Assembly (NCBI RefSeq): GCF_021729155.1
Contig: NZ_JAJQYA010000006.1
Location: forward strand, 109,486 to 173,485
Direction of reading: 5' to 3'
DNA: 64,000 nt
Source of the DNA: Membranihabitans marinus
GTDB taxonomy: Bacteria; Bacteroidota; Bacteroidia; Chitinophagales; Saprospiraceae
The translations under genes were made by a program, and so were the position numbers. Under the pieces are notes generated by a model. That model was not told the origin of the DNA and made no database searches. It saw only the letters and a list, made by a program, of their open reading frames with translations. Shown piece by piece: positions 63,560-64,000 of this stretch (position 1 is its first letter; each line of letters starts with the position of its first letter).

Positions 63560-63910
63560 ACCCTATCCAACTTATCAATTTAAAGGCAGTGTTATCGCAG
63601 TGTGATGATTGTCATGATTTATTATTAATACCGAGTCGGAGCACAGTGGCCTAAATACCTATCGAATTACGTTGCAGGCTCGTCTCGGTACGGTGGCCTC
63701 GGTTCCTGCAATTTTAATATTATTGAGAAATGTAATTTAATACTTATTAATATCAATGTAGTCTCGTCGCAGCACAGTGGCTCACCCACCCGAGCCCAGT
63801 GGTCTCGGTTCCTTCACCCAATCGACATTTAGTCGATTGGATACTTCGTATTTCGTTCAGTCATGCTTCGAACAACTATGCACAGTCATGTACTGCATTC
63901 GGTCGTTCTA
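63560..63910. repeat. Modular hairpin array, locus I
   Basis: Starts with fragments also seen at 23630-23760 (CAATTTAAAGGCAGT, TATTAATACC) and GTCGGAGCACAGTGG, CGAATTACGTTGCAG. Then CCGAG with the loop CCCAGTGGT (near 63790, one mismatch), CCAATCGAC loop ATTTA (63818-63840), ATAC loop TTC (63841-63851), ending CAGTCATGC...CATTCGGTCG. It lies between the hybrid regulator gene and a possible insertion-sequence end. Confidence 0.8.
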
Positions 63911-63925
63911 GATAATATCCCCCGA

Positions 63926-64000
63926 TACTGTCCAAAAAAGTGTGTAAAGTTCAAATATTTAAGATTTTAGTGATTCGAAACAAAAAATTAAAAGATGAAC
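63926..64000 (+). mobile_element. Possible left end of an insertion sequence (truncated)
   Basis: TACTGTCCAAAAAAGTGTGT resembles the terminal inverted repeats I recall for IS256-type elements in Bacteroidota, and an ATG (63995) begins about 70 bp inside, where a transposase gene would be expected. The sequence stops there, so neither transposase nor right end can be seen. Confidence 0.35.

Overview
The window looks like a chromosome segment of an AT-rich member of the Bacteroidota, probably a free-living (perhaps marine) saccharolytic relative of Saprospiria or Chitinophagia. Evidence: TonB-dependent receptors with STN or carboxypeptidase-regulatory N-termini, DUF4249 and DUF4374 partner lipoproteins, a SusR-type hybrid two-component regulator, TAnnTTTG -7 promoter boxes, mostly weak ribosome binding sites, and an S6-S18-L9 operon. 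The genus is inference.

Layout. 1-4261: end of an outer-membrane barrel gene, then an STN-type TonB receptor with its DUF4249 lipoprotein. 4857-9984: LgoD-like L-galactonate dehydrogenase and tagaturonate reductase, then (opposite strand) an exported S1-type sulfatase and a small exported protein. 10075-18354: MscS channel, a YdbS/YdbT-like pair of PH-domain membrane proteins, an ECF sigma / membrane anti-sigma-like / outer-membrane barrel triad, a helix-hairpin-helix protein, and a self-cleaving-type XRE-S24 regulator with a palindrome over its promoter. 18482-22983 (minus): rpsF-rpsR-rplI, a MORN-caspase protein, and a BioD-like/DRTGG protein. 24230-24382 (minus): a 153-nt tRNA-like RNA. 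24599-30312: GH113-like lipoprotein, panC, panD, UPF0104 membrane protein, rfaE2, Nif3, zinc-ribbon coiled-coil protein, tRNA-Met(CAT). 31122-34564 (minus): VTC polyphosphate-polymerase-like protein, DUF4956, DUF2490, CotH. 35188-36952: AraC regulator and SDR. 37670-47237: TonB receptor, DUF4374 lipoprotein, ABC ATPase, two ABC-2/DUF3526 permeases, and an outer-membrane barrel protein in one apparent operon. 47827-49629: UvrD-like helicase with a Myb-like tail. 51121-59140: Usp-like protein, two vanadium-haloperoxidase-family lipoproteins flanking an OmpR/histidine-kinase pair, AraC-like regulator, VOC lipoprotein. 59392-63540: hybrid two-component regulator. The right edge appears to enter an insertion sequence.

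The most unusual signal is intergenic. Seven gaps (about 7560-7940, 23110-24060, 30390-31060, 47240-47530, 49700-50540, 51911-51972, 63560-63910) carry arrays of short hairpins built on one plan. Loops and linkers are nearly constant: first hairpin loop ACAGTG, linker ending TTCCYTCATC, second hairpin loop ATTTA, third hairpin loop TTC, tail like CATTCAGTCA. The stem sequences differ from copy to copy, yet both arms change together so pairing is kept. Two of these arrays are the same block, except that one has a whole extra module in place of half a hairpin. Other repeat families (a 230-bp element, GAGACGCAA palindromes, a CCCCTCC/GGAGGGG inverted pair) are mixed in.

All functional calls come from reading the protein sequences; no database search was run, and residue positions are counted by hand.
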